From Marasmius tenuissimus (lineage: Eukaryota; Basidiomycota; Agaricomycetes; Agaricales; Marasmiaceae), in contig JAQOTA010000053.1 of the NCBI GenBank assembly GCA_029532415.1, positions 4,836,001 to 4,900,000 of the forward strand: a DNA stretch of 64,000 nt, read 5' to 3'. The position numbers were made by a program, and so were the translations under genes. Shown here in pieces: positions 11,267-22,315 of this stretch. Position 1 is the first letter of the stretch; every line of letters begins with the position of its first letter. Below the pieces are notes generated by a model. It had not been told where the DNA came from. It searched no databases and was given only the letters and a program-made list of their open reading frames with translations.

Positions 11267-13666
11267 TCAATCGACATCCATGTCGAGCGTCCGACTCTGT
11301 GTCCGTGTCACATCACTTGGGATTGCCGAGGGTAGTGGCAAAAACGCAGGCGACCAAAAGCTAGTAGTAGGCCCCCGCCGGGTTGTACAAGTCGTGGGTC
11401 TTTGAGGGGGATCTTTCGTCGCTGAAACATCGCAAGTCGATATCAAGGGACTTGTTTTCCGGGGCGGACTCGATTCTTCGGGAGAAAGATCAATTCCACA
11501 TCGAGGATATGTCCGAGAGTGACCAAGCACTCACCTTGGTGTACCTGCTCGACCTTCGGAGTTTTGGTTCTAACGTTATCGCCGCGGCGGCGTGTATATC
11601 GGTCGAAGCACGACGCAAGCGGAACAAATTCATGCGAGCCTTGGGAGCTCGTAGGTTGTCGAGCTCTAGAGGTTGAAGATCTCGGTGACGTTCTATTAAG
11701 GTGAGCTTGGCTGGGACGATCGCCTTCGTTTACCGGGACTTCGGATGTTTGGGTCAAAGGTCTACTCTTGGAGTTTGGTAGGGGGTCTGCAAACAAAAAT
11801 CAGTGGGGAAAAGAATCAGATCCCATTGTACAGGAAAGAGTGATGATATGCCTAGCCTGGTTGAGCCAGTTCAAAGCGATCCGAGTCGTCTAAAGGGCGG
11901 AAAATATTATCATAACTGAGTAACGAAGCGAAATCGGCGGTGGTACTGGGGTCGAAGCCCCGGAGAACTTGATATTGGTGGAGGTTTTTGTAGACTTTAT
12001 TGGACCAAGCGGAGGACTCGCGGGTAATGTTGAAGTCAAGCTTGACGGGAAGACCAAGCTTATTGCAGACATCTTGAGAGAGAGGCAACTGGCCGTGTTT
12101 ATCAAAAGACCAGTAGTGGACAGGAGAGGCGTAGCCTTCGCGGAGGTCCGGAAGAGGAGGGCAGACAAACAGGTAGATCAATTGTTGGGACCGTTGTTTA
12201 CGCTGGGCCGTAGAGTATGAAAGATTGCCTTTCAGCACGGCACTAGTAAAAACAAGTTCTGGAAAGTATGAACAGACGAAAAGGGGGTGAAAAAATGATG
12301 ACAACACACTGTACATGCTCAAGTCCTCAGAAGAGATTCCACAGGCGTGAAAGACACTTGATGCTTGCCAAAGCCATGCCTTACTGGCATGCCAATTCCA
12401 CCCCAGGAGAAGGAAGAATTCATCAGCAAGTGTGAGCCTACACAACGTGTGAGGTAGAGAGTTAGGGGGGAAAGTTTCAACCTTGCCTGGTTAGCCCATC
12501 TCTCAACAACTTTAGATCTGAAAGACCAAAGGCCTGGTTCCAGACATTAACCTGGCTCCAGACATTATCTGATATAGAAATGGGCGTGTTCGTCGCCATT
12601 GAGATGACTGTCGGTTGAGAGACTTGTTCGAGCGCCTCAATTCTGGCACCCGAATGAAGAATACCCGTGACGACGGCATGATCGACTTCCTTCGATTTGA
12701 GGCTTGCCAAGAAGCGTAGTAGAACATCTTCCTTGACAAGTTCCGCGGTCGGAGGCAAGTCCTTGATGCCCAACTCACCGACATTGAGATATGTGTCCGG
12801 TCCGGGTGGACCACGACAGAATATTCCTCTCCCAGCATCCATCCACAATTCTTCTGCCTCGCATCCCAGCTGTTTCTGTAACTAGTTGATTGAGACATAT
12901 TCTGAGTGATACACCGGATACTTGCATGCAAGTCGCAGAGATACATCCGACCCAGTTCCCCCATATTCCCTTGTAAGTGTGCGACCGGGACCAGCTCTAC
13001 AGTGAAAAATGAGTGAGATTCAACTGGGAATACGCAACCACGTACCGTTATATGATATGAGCGAGGGGATTTCTGAATCGTTGTAGCCGTACATTTGCCA
13101 CACATCCGAAGTCCTAGCGGGATTTGAGGTTGACCATAACAATGATTATACGAAGGGCTAAACGCACAATGCCCTTGAAAACATCCGAAAGTCATTTTCG
13201 AAAGCCTGGGGGGGAAAAGAGAAGACATTGGCTGGAATGAAGATCTCTGATCTGAAATCCACAGGTACCTTCCGTGCCTCTGGTCCACTATACTGGGCCA
13301 CCGTGAACACCATTCCCGGGCGCTCCAGTACCCTCGCTGCACAAATCGTCCTGTCAGCCCGGTACTTTCCCTCTTCCCAACCCATTCGATTTCCATCGTC
13401 CCATCGTCGTGGATAGTGATCGATGTAGATGGTCTCCAGTCTGCAGATCGCACCGCGCTTCACGTAGTAGAACTATGAATAGAATTAGCCCCTTGCACTC
13501 GAAAAAAGGGATGCTCCCGGCTCACCTCGTCAAACTCCGTCCGCTTCTCGTTATGTTTCTGAATGATGGTGACTGGGCCCATGTAGTTGTGCTGATCTCC
13601 CTCGACGTGGCTGAAGCTGCCACCAGCAACTGTGAAGTCCCGTGCATTTGGGAAAAAGCTGGACAT
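11267..13666 (-). CDS. 633-residue protein of a basidiomycete family with NACHT-type lead motif
   Basis: Ten exons on the minus strand (13666-13526, 13472-13269, 13205-13168, 13113-13046, 12996-12926, 12875-12487, 12437-12310, 12258-11857, 11786-11535, 11475-11267) close to 633 residues. Residues 4-32 (FFPNARDFTVAGG, then GDQHNYMGPVTII) resemble the lead motif found before NACHT domains and kinases in Agaricomycete proteins. The remainder (MYGYNDSEIPSLI, NELVPVAHL, ELWMDAGRG, RFLASLKSK, YWSFDKHGQ, YQVLRGFDP) matches, from memory, a large unnamed basidiomycete family. The last ~150 residues are Ser/Thr/Arg/Pro-rich and probably disordered. There is no transmembrane segment, NTPase or catalytic motif. 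Three of the nine introns need GC donors (after 12926, 12487 and 11857). Function unknown. Confidence 0.78.
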
Positions 13667-13817
13667 TGAAGTTCCCAGAGGGCTGTATGTCAAGTGAGAG
13701 GATCGTAGAGGGCGAGAAGGTGACGGTCGAGATAAAAGGTGACTCGCCTCCCCACACATTCAATGCCGTGTTTGACACATGATGCGCAACAGCGGCGCCC
13801 ACTTTCAATTTGGATGT

Positions 13818-14760
13818 TCACTTCACCATACAACCCGTAGAACCGTGACGTCGCCAATTCAATACGAGTTCCCGCGTATGCTGTAGACCGCCATCAGCGG
13901 GTAGAGTGGAGTCTAACAATAGGCTGCGATGTGAGGGTTCTTGCAATATAATTGAACAGTAGATGGTCGGACGAATCGAGTATACTGATTGGGTGAAAGA
14001 GGACATGATATAAGCGGGGTATGCCGGCTGACAAGAAATACAATGTAGCCTTGGTGCGAGCTGGCTGAAGCCTTCAAGAATCATGTAGACGGATATGTAT
14101 GTGCCTAGAGAAAGAGATGTTAGCAAGAAGAGAGCGAGAGAAGGACCGACGAGCGCACCGTTAAATTTGACCTTGACCATGATTGTAGCCCCCGATATCT
14201 AGTACCACCCCGCACCCCCGTTGAGGTAAATAGCTGACGCTGGGGTTGTAGAACCAAATTTGATCCACCAACCATGTAGTTCAGCCGCACCAAAACCAGA
14301 CCATCGACTACATTTAAAGTAAACCCCTCAGTCCCATCCTCAGCGCCAAAAGGCATTGCATGGTCCAATTGATCCAACCAAAAGCCTGACGTCAACGCTC
14401 AGAGTGTACACCTATGCTCCAATCCACAGAGCTCGTTACGACTCTTCCGGTTGATGTCGTCATATGGAAATGGGGGGAGTTAGGAAACCATTCAAAGCAC
14501 ACGTCGTCCATGTTTACTCTTTTGGATGACCAATATGCCATGAACGAGGATTGAGTCGCCCAAAGACGTGTTTCGTGAGAGCAGAAAGTCAATCAAAGAA
14601 CAAAACAGACGAGGCTAGCCACGACGCACCTACAAAATCAAACTCAAACAACGTTCCTCTCTTCCTCCTTGTAGAGCGCATCGTGCGATGGCATAAAAGA
14701 CCGAATTGGTCTTGAGATTCGAGCAACTTTGTGCCAATATCGTTTTGTGGGTGGGGTGGC
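13818..14760 (-). pseudogene. Relic of the membrane protein family, nearly full ectodomain
   Basis: Exon 1 remains as DIGTKLLESQDQFG and RTMRSTRRKRGTLFEFDF (about 14760-14635), against [14 protein letters not shown] and [18 protein letters not shown] of the intact gene. Further down come LSVDV, WIKFGS, IYLNGG and KVKFNG, and then GTYISVYMILEGF, against [12 protein letters not shown]. Stops and frameshifts interrupt all frames. The membrane helix and tail are absent. A CACTA-like element (15003-16000) sits in its upstream region. Confidence 0.7.
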
Positions 14761-15002
14761 ATGAGAGTCGAGAGGAGAAATGGAGCCTAGATAAGGTTAT
14801 TTGTAGCTGGGTGGAGATAAACAAAGCCAGCGCGTGAAGGGAAGCTACCGATACAGCCGATAGTGCACCTGCAATCTGTGTAGCATGTGCCGCATTCAAA
14901 GAAAGAAGTGACGATTGCGGGTCGTGTGGGTGGTTGTAGGTGCCCAACAAAAAACTTGCCGGCGGCATAGAGACCGAATCATTTGACAATGACACGCCCA
15001 CA

Positions 15003-16000
15003 CACGGCGGGATTTTGGATGTCCACTCGTGCTTTGTGTGGTGATGTCCAGTCAGTTGTCCAGTCAGTTGTCCAGTCGGTTGTCCAGTAGGATGTCCACT
15101 CACAGTCTGTGACCAAAATCAAACAAAAACTGTTTATTCATACGAGCATTGCTGCATTCCAGCCTTGATTATTCTCATGAAAGGGATCACCACCCAGCAA
15201 GACTGGCTTACAGTACCCGAGCCCCGGGTCTGGCCTCTGGTCAATGGTTCTTGCACCTCCCTTTTGAGCCTGGACCTCCCTGGGGCTGATACCTATCTTT
15301 CTCTTTGAAGTGACAAGGGGGACCTTTGAAAGAACCGTGGTTTTTGAATGCCGTGCAGCATTGGCCCTCCTACAAGACCTCCTGTACCTTCGGCACACCC
15401 ATTTGTAGTTGCCCAGTATGGTGATCAGTACTTGAAGCACAAAGAAGCACAACGATGCGGATAAGTGAATGGAGAATTGACGATAAGCTATATCGGGATA
15501 ATCACGTGATGTGATTATCCTTTTATAGTTTATCAGCCCCTTTCCTTACACTTAGACCCTCGCGTCTTTCCGGCATAACATCTTCCCATCTGCTCTTTCC
15601 ACTTCCCTGGATCCGGCGTTTCATGGCCTCTACAAACTGTTGAACCCTGAATTAGAACAACTGTATTACAGTGCAATAAACGTGGTGGCTTCTGAAAGTA
15701 CATAAGGGGACACAAAGTCCTTACCCTTCGCAGGCTGCGTCTGTGTGCCTGATCCAAGCACCGAGCACCAAGACTTTGGATCTGGTATGAGCACAAGTAG
15801 CTCGCAGTCCACTCTTCGGCAGTTTAATTATGCTTGCTGGGCAAAAAAGGTCAAACCTGTGACGATTTCCTGCCTATTAACAGCACATCTGTGACTGTAT
15901 CGTGACTGACAAGCAGTGGACATCCTACTGGACAACTGACTGGACAACTGACTGGACATCACCACACAAAGCACGAGTGGACATCGAAAATCCCGCCGTG
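15003..16000. mobile_element. CACTA-like non-autonomous element, 998 bp
   Basis: The inverted ends start CACGGCGGGATTTT. They extend 98 bases on the left (15003-15100) and 86 on the right (15915-16000). The difference is one copy of a 12-base subterminal repeat (CAGTCAGTTGTC type), present three times on the left and twice on the right. A 3-bp direct repeat ACA flanks the element (15000-15002, 16001-16003). CAC-starting ends, a 3-bp duplication and subterminal repeats fit the CACTA (CMC) superfamily. The interior shows no transposase. The flanks on both sides match the uninterrupted sequence at 39183-39300, so an empty site is visible inside this window. Confidence 0.82.
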
Positions 16001-16254
16001 ACACCAGCGAACTCAAACGTTCCTTCTTACCGTCATCATGGTCCACACCCCTCGTCTCGTCTCTCAGACCTCTTACCCGTGCATCTCCCTTTCTCTGTCA
16101 ACGTCAATGATTAGCCGTAGCTCGACGAGCTCAAACCACAACATCCTCTGCCTACCTAAGGAATGTCCAACAATCGAGTCGTCGTGACTCGTCAACGACA
16201 CCCACACGAGTTCGTTATTCCGATTCAAACCATTGGACACTTGACGTTGGGTGA

Positions 16255-17345
16255 ACGTGATGGTGACGGAGCCGAATGATACGGAATTCTGGTTGGATTA
16301 TCTCGAGTATGCACCGCTGGATGAGGAGAAGCCTGAAGGGGCTTAGTTTGGATGATGTCGATGGGGAGGGCGAGATACGTCGTGGAGGGTGGATTAAAAT
16401 CGATAGTAGCGATACAAGCGTCAACTACCTCAACGGAAGCTTGCAGTGGCAAGACATTGGAGGTGGATTTAATGGGACTGGGAAGACGAGTGGGACGGTT
16501 CAGATCAAACTCAACGGTGCGTCCGTCCACATTCTACTCTCCTTCTACTCTCCTTTCTCGCCGACTAACGGTCACCATTCTTTTTCAGGCACATCAATAT
16601 CTTTCTTCTCCTTCCTCGAAGGCTCGAACGCAACGCAGCCCTGGTCATCCTCTCCAGCCCGTTACCACATCGACGACGCCCAAGACACATCCTTCACCAT
16701 CCCCGCCTCAAAGAAAATGTCAAACGGCCAAGTCGCAAATTTCCAAAACCAACTTTTATTCAACGCGTCGGATCTGTCGGGAGACAAGAAACACGAATTG
16801 GCCATAACGTACGAAGGTGTCTACGACTCGGATGAACCGCCGATTCAGTGGTTGTTCGAAGACTATTTCCTCGTCACACCAGTGGGGATGGTTTCGACGT
16901 CTTCGGGAAAAAGCAAACCGGCAATGAGGATGATATTGGGGGCTGCGTTTGGTGGGGCTGGGGTAGTGGGAGGAAGAACGAGTATGACGTCGTATCCACC
17001 GGAAAAACAACGATACTCGAATATGTCCACTTGTTCTTCCGCTCCTTTCCTCGGTGGGGTCGGGGAGCAGACCACAACACTCACGACATAACCAATCCCA
17101 ATCAGGTTCCGTCGGTACACTCTCCCCACCCGATGTCGATTCTACATCCCATCACTCGTATTTCGACCCCTACGCAGACTCCGCTGCTGGGTCGAGCAGT
17201 AACGACAACTACAGATCCACGGAAGGCGAACAGCGGCAAGTTGTTAATATCACCTATCGGAGGCACGAGGATAGCGGGGTTCGGTATGGGCAAGGGTCGG
17301 GAACGCATGTGGAGGCTTTGCCGCCGAATTATACGAGGGACTTTG
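16255..17345 (+). pseudogene. Membrane protein family copy, frameshifted and lacking its membrane helix
   Basis: The nucleotide match to the gene at 677-2432 is very close from [11 protein letters not shown] to the end of the tail. Relative to that gene there is a 7-base insertion near 16335 that shifts the frame. A clean deletion near 16950 fuses AAFGG to AGVVGGRTS, removing the whole transmembrane helix, the basic stop-transfer and about 60 tail residues. A second small deletion near 17055 shifts the frame again, and the terminal stop is changed. Exon 1 is unrecognisable. The 3' untranslated region is still alignable, and an intact initiator tRNA follows at 17606. Confidence 0.85.
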
Positions 17346-17605
17346 AAGGTATCGTTTGTTGGTTGTCATATTTTTCTGGGCTTTCGGGATCTGGATGGAC
17401 CGCATATCATCTATACTTATTATTACTCTTTTTTCTTTTCATCACTCAACGGACTATCAGATCGTTATTGCTATCATCTATCGCTGTCATTACCCACATA
17501 CTCATCATCCGCCGTCGGAATCTTTTACTTACGAAACTAACGACATAAAGGCGTCTCAAGACCCCTTGATCAATATAATGCCTCAGACCAGTATCTCTGC
17601 TACTT

Positions 17606-17696
17606 AGCAGCATGGCGCAGTGGTAGCGCGCGGGGCCCATATTATAGTTTATGATTGTCCACCCCGAGGTCACTTGATCGAAACAAGTTGCTGCTA
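17606..17696 (+). tRNA. tRNA-iMet(CAU): Initiator tRNA-Met (CAT), with 19-base intron
   Basis: The mature part is identical to the copy at 2983. The intron is 17642-17660, between positions 37 and 38. A T6 run at 17720-17725 is a likely Pol III terminator. It lies about 260 bases past the 3' end of the membrane protein pseudogene on the same strand. The preceding bases CTACTT are shared with the copy at 33756. Confidence 0.95.
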
Positions 17697-19318
17697 ATAG
17701 GTTTGACTTTGCTGCCGTCTTTTTTATCATTCAAATCCTGCGGTCCAGGCAGGTTGAGCATCACAAATAGAGTGTAAAGAAGGCCGTGGGCTGTCGTGCA
17801 AAGAGCACTTGCAGATATCGTAGCAGCCCCGTTCTCTGAGAGGTACCCATGCCGCGTTGGTAAGATCGGCACCGGTAATTGCCATTGGCTGGCAGTGGAT
17901 CCGAAATCACAGATTCTTGAAGCTCTCTCATCGCCCCGTTGCTTCAAGTGTTATAACTCACTATAACGTACAAAGTCGTCCTGAAATCCAACATTTTCGT
18001 TTCCTCGCTCAAGAATCACTGCACCATCCCGTTCATTCAAATTTGTCAGCTTGAAATTCTTGGCCCCCAGTTCAACTTCTCTTTCTCTTACACTACCATG
18101 AATTGCGAGCTCCAGAAGGCGTTGTTGGTTGCTTGCTGAGAGGAATCACAAGCTCCAAGACTCGCCAGTTGGGGAAGGGAAGAAAAGGAAAATGTAACCG
18201 TTTTTGGGATATATCTTGAAGGTATGTCTCCACTTCAGAGATTCGACCCTTACTCATTTTGGAGGAAAGAAAAGAGGTGGCTGTCGGATACAACATTGAT
18301 CAAGGCACCTGACACGCACGTTCGAAAGTGATGTCTCCGAGTCAGCTCACAGCGCCAGATCGATAGCTCGATGGCATTATTCACATTCCTTCCACATTCC
18401 TAGCATTTTCAACTTACGAATGCCCAACAGATTTGAAAGCAACGCGTCTAGCCTAACGGAGCGACGGCTGAACGGGTGTCGCGTTCGTTATAGTCTGCCT
18501 TTGGGAGGCTAAAAGGCGCCTACAAGTTCAATGCATTGCAAACGATATGCAAAAGTCTCTTTCGTGAATTTCCTGATAGACCTGTTACTACGGGTCCCGG
18601 GGCTCAGGCTTGGGAGTTGGGGCCTAAGCCAGAGTCTTGAGGTACGTTTGAAATATGCATATCACGGGCTTAAATTTTTAAACAAAACACTTTTTTTAGC
18701 TGTTAGACTACTTCTGGATCAGGACGCCAGTCTGTTACTTGGTCGTGAGCTTTCACCTCAGATAGGGTATGAAAAAGGTGCGAAGTTTCGGTGAGTGCAG
18801 CACTCACCTGATAGAATTGTACTCGTTTGTGGCTTGATAGAGTGGCTGACTTTTTGGACTTCAAGTTATGGGTCTCCTCGCGCGTGATATACAACTCGGA
18901 TGTTGGAGGCATCTCTATTATTTAACCGGGGACTTTCTGGACCCTAACGTATAACGTACTTTTCCCCTTGAAGTAGTGAGTCTAAAGCGGTCGTCCGATT
19001 TGGAATACCGGTAACAGGTATGCTAATCTTAGAGCTCGCGATAAAGTCCAGGAACTAGGTTCATGACTCACCGATGGTGTGTGGGCGATATTATTGTGGT
19101 TCAGCGACGGGAATTCTGGACGTGCCTTGGACTCAACTCACTCAGGAGTCCAAAGCCAGGACTGTCGTCGGAGCCTTTTATCCGAATCCAAACTCATTGG
19201 GTGTCGAGAGTCGATTCAAATCTGTTGCAAGGGTCGGCACAAATCCTTTGACGTCGTAGCCGGAGGATTATTAGAGATCGGTCTCTGAGTGTGTGGTAAA
19301 GCATGAAGTTCAGGTGAG
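17697..19318. other. No gene recognised
   Basis: This is the interval between the tRNA and the left end of the KDZ transposon. Frames are short and carry no motifs. I see no clear repeat. Confidence 0.45.
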
Positions 19319-19326
19319 CGCTAGCG

Positions 19327-19490
19327 AGAACACCTGGTCCACTGTCAAGTAGGTTTGTCAAACCTCGTCTGCGAACCTTGGACCTCAAACCTCAGACCTG
19401 CTCGGGAATAACGGGCGAGGTACACAGGTTCGTGCCAGGTTTGTCAATTTTTCACACGCCTGTCGATCTCAAACCTCCATCGCGGCTATT
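19327..19490 (+). repeat. Left terminal region of the KDZ element with subterminal repeats
   Basis: AGAACACC is followed by several copies of an AAACCT/AACCTC motif (for example around 19359, 19386 and 19470). The right end has the same motifs in inverted orientation. Such arrays usually bind the transposase; that role is inferred. Confidence 0.7.
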
Positions 19491-19550
19491 CATCCGCTTT
19501 GTTTCTTTATGCATTCTCGTCCCTTTCGTATTGCCATTGTTCTCGACGTG

Positions 19551-19559
19551 TATAAATAG
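19551..19559 (+). promoter_or_regulatory. TATA box of the KDZ transposase gene
   Basis: TATAAATAG lies 64 bases before the ATG at 19615, a suitable distance for a core promoter with a short leader. Confidence 0.55.
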
Positions 19560-19614
19560 TGTAGCCCAGCAATACCAGCAACCTTTCCTCCCCATTCCCC
19601 CGCCACTGTGAAAC

Positions 19615-21880
19615 ATGCCCGCCATACCTCTCTCTGCGCTACAAGCCTTATACAGTAATCCTTTCCTCCAGGATGATCTTTCGTTCGACAAACTCATCAA
19701 ATACATTGAGATAATCCGCCTCTTACGCCCTTCGCTATCCTTCCTGTGCTCTGTTGGCCCCCCACCACTGCTACCTGCAAATATCCACGATCTTTTGACC
19801 AGTTCTCTTCAAATTTCGCACGAGGCGGGCAAGGTGGCATGGGAGACCTGTAGGGATTTTATATGGGCAATGGGTACGCTTTCTGAGAGAGAGGAAAGGG
19901 GATTAAGATTGAAGCACGCGAGGCTATTTGTTGAGCATGGGATTGGAAATGGAATCGGTACGTGGAGTATGGACTGGTCGTCTACAGAATAGCACTGACC
20001 ACGAGTTGTAGGAGTGTTCAACCTGGAGCCCCCCTTCAGGACGTGCATTAACAATGCTTGTACACATACCCGACGTGGAGAATCCAGTATTCTCGTCGAG
20101 CGCACCTTGGATATTCCCATCAGACATGAAATCACGGTCTTCACAAAGGATATCGGTGCGGTTCCCGGATTCGCCACCTCACGCTACTGTCGGAGTAAGC
20201 CAATAGTTGTGATACCAGTGCTTGCCTCTTTTGATCGTGATATCCCCATCATCAGCTTGTCATACTCGTTACCATCATAACTACTACGTCCATTCCAATG
20301 CTCAACTCCGAACGTATTACAAGGCATTACCCACCATCATTCAAACCTCACAGCACTACTATGTCAGTGAAGATATGTTGCAGCTATTCCGGACAATGAT
20401 GGTGACTGCCTGGTACGTTCCAATTGTCCTGTCATATACTGAAGCTCATCAACATTACTTAGGACCTCATTCACTAACTGCGCACGTATCTATAACGAAG
20501 GGCTCGCTCGTAATATTCCCGACCTTGTGTCCCTACTTCCGCTCAACTGGCCTATTGCCCTGAAGATCACCCTCGAGATTGTTTCCGATGGGTTCTATAT
20601 CTATGCACTCATCCTTGATCAGCACGAGCGCGGCGAGACACTTCTTCTTGACCATGGTGACCAGCATAAACTCCGATTGAATAAAGCTCTCCAAGAACGA
20701 AATCTTCGAACCGCCGGGACAGGTCAGGAGGCTTGGAATCATGCATGCGACGGATGCTGTTGGGTCGAGAACCGAAATGAGACCTACTGTATGTGTATCA
20801 GCCCCTTTCTACAGACACCTGACTAAAGTTACGACAGATGCTCTTAGATCGACGGTCACTGATGGTATAACTATTGGTCATCCCTGCTGTGCTGCTGCAT
20901 TAGACTGCAAGAACCCCCTTCCCACCACGAAACATCGATTCTGTCATGAGCACGCTGACTATGCCCAGAAGTGTGCCGTTACGACGTGTAATGAAAAGGT
21001 TCGGACTGGTTTTCGTACTTGCAGCATTCCAGATCACAAGAAAGTTGAAGATTATCTGAAATTGCGGGGGAAAGCCATGTTTCAACTAAAGCACCGACTT
21101 GAACGCCTTCATACTACCCAGACACACAGCTCCTTCACCGAAGATTCTCTACGCAATGATAGTGAGGGAATCGAGGGGACTGGTGCCGACGAGGATGAGG
21201 ATGTTGAACTCGATGAAGACGGCATCTGCGATGAGAAGTCTGCAAAAGGAAATACTCAGGTAAAGGCAAGGTTTGGGCGAAAATGGACCCATAATGAACA
21301 ACTCTGTGTCGCTTCATGTGGAGTCATACTCGGGCGGGCAACTTTCTTTGGGTCGGAAGCGCCAAATGGTGTCCGGGTATGTCCTTCTCCTGTGTTTTTG
21401 TGGTCATCTTCTTATTCATGTCGTGTTCGCTAGTCGTTTTGGATGAAGCTATTCCCTACCCGGAAGTCACTACCACATGTGATGTGGTACGATAATAATT
21501 GTCGGGTAATGGCGATGTTGGGGAATGATCCGGAGCCTGATTTGCGCCACTACTTTAGCAATTGTGCTATGCCCGTCGACATTTTTCACTTCAAGTCGAA
21601 GCACAAAGGCGACCGGTGCAATATGGATTGCAATGCAGCGAATTGGCCTGAGTTGGAGTCGGCGCCGGGTGTTTGGAGGTTCAACTCTTCTGCTGCAGAA
21701 CAGACAAACGTCTGGATGGGAGGGTATCAGTCTATTGTTCGCGAGATGAGCTCTGTACGTTACAATTTTTTTTTGGACGAGATGATTAAGTGGAGAAACC
21801 GTATGATGATCGAAGAGTTGAAAGTGAACGGAAAGGCACCATATAGTATTCTGAGGCATGTACTACTAGAAACAAATTGA
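19615..21880 (+). CDS. KDZ transposase with CxC-type cysteine clusters
   Basis: Six exons (19615-19957, 20012-20194, 20256-20412, 20463-20788, 20838-21376, 21434-21880) join exactly to 664 residues. The N-terminal third is helical. It is followed by a cysteine cluster (PPFRTCINNAC to YCRTCH) and a second one with CDGCCW, HPCCAAALDC, HRFCHEH and CAVTTC, which match the CxC5/CxC6-like zinc clusters associated with KDZ transposases. The C-terminal part has the KDZ core: SFWMKLFP, an Asp in MWYDNNC, FHFKSKHKGD, CNMDCNAANWPEL, and FNSSAAEQTNVWMGGYQ with its Glu. It would cut and paste the surrounding element. The last exon could instead splice through a GC donor near 21856 to a slightly longer end. 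No frame damage is seen, so it may be active. Confidence 0.88.
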
Positions 21881-22315
21881 CGATAGATTGCAGGCTTTAC
21901 GAACCTAATCTTAGCTCAGCTCTAAAACTTTGTAAAACTGCGTTGATTTGTCTGCAGAAACGGTAAACCTGCCAAAGGGAACACTGAGTTTTGATGTATA
22001 CTTGTTGGCCACCCGGGGATTTGAACTATAGATTTTCGGGGGCAAACTCGAGACACTAAAAACATACGAGGCATGAAGATCTAAAGTAATTACAGGATAC
22101 AATCATGCATATACCGGGTTGTTTGTTCATATCGCGCTCAGAAACTGAGTTGGGAAAGCTTGTTACTCATAACAAGGGACTGGTGCTCCTCAAAGGACCC
22201 TAGAATACCTTTGTTACAATTCGTACGACAAGCACACAGGTCCCAGATTACTTGCAGGAAAATACAGTCATGGATTATAACTACATACTACATAGTACAG
22301 AATATACCGACCAAT

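Noticed and set aside
14630..15103. Minus-strand 157-codon frame beginning with PTGQ repeats
   Set aside because: The repeat peptide is produced by the 12-base subterminal repeats of the CACTA-like element. The frame crosses from the element into unrelated flank.
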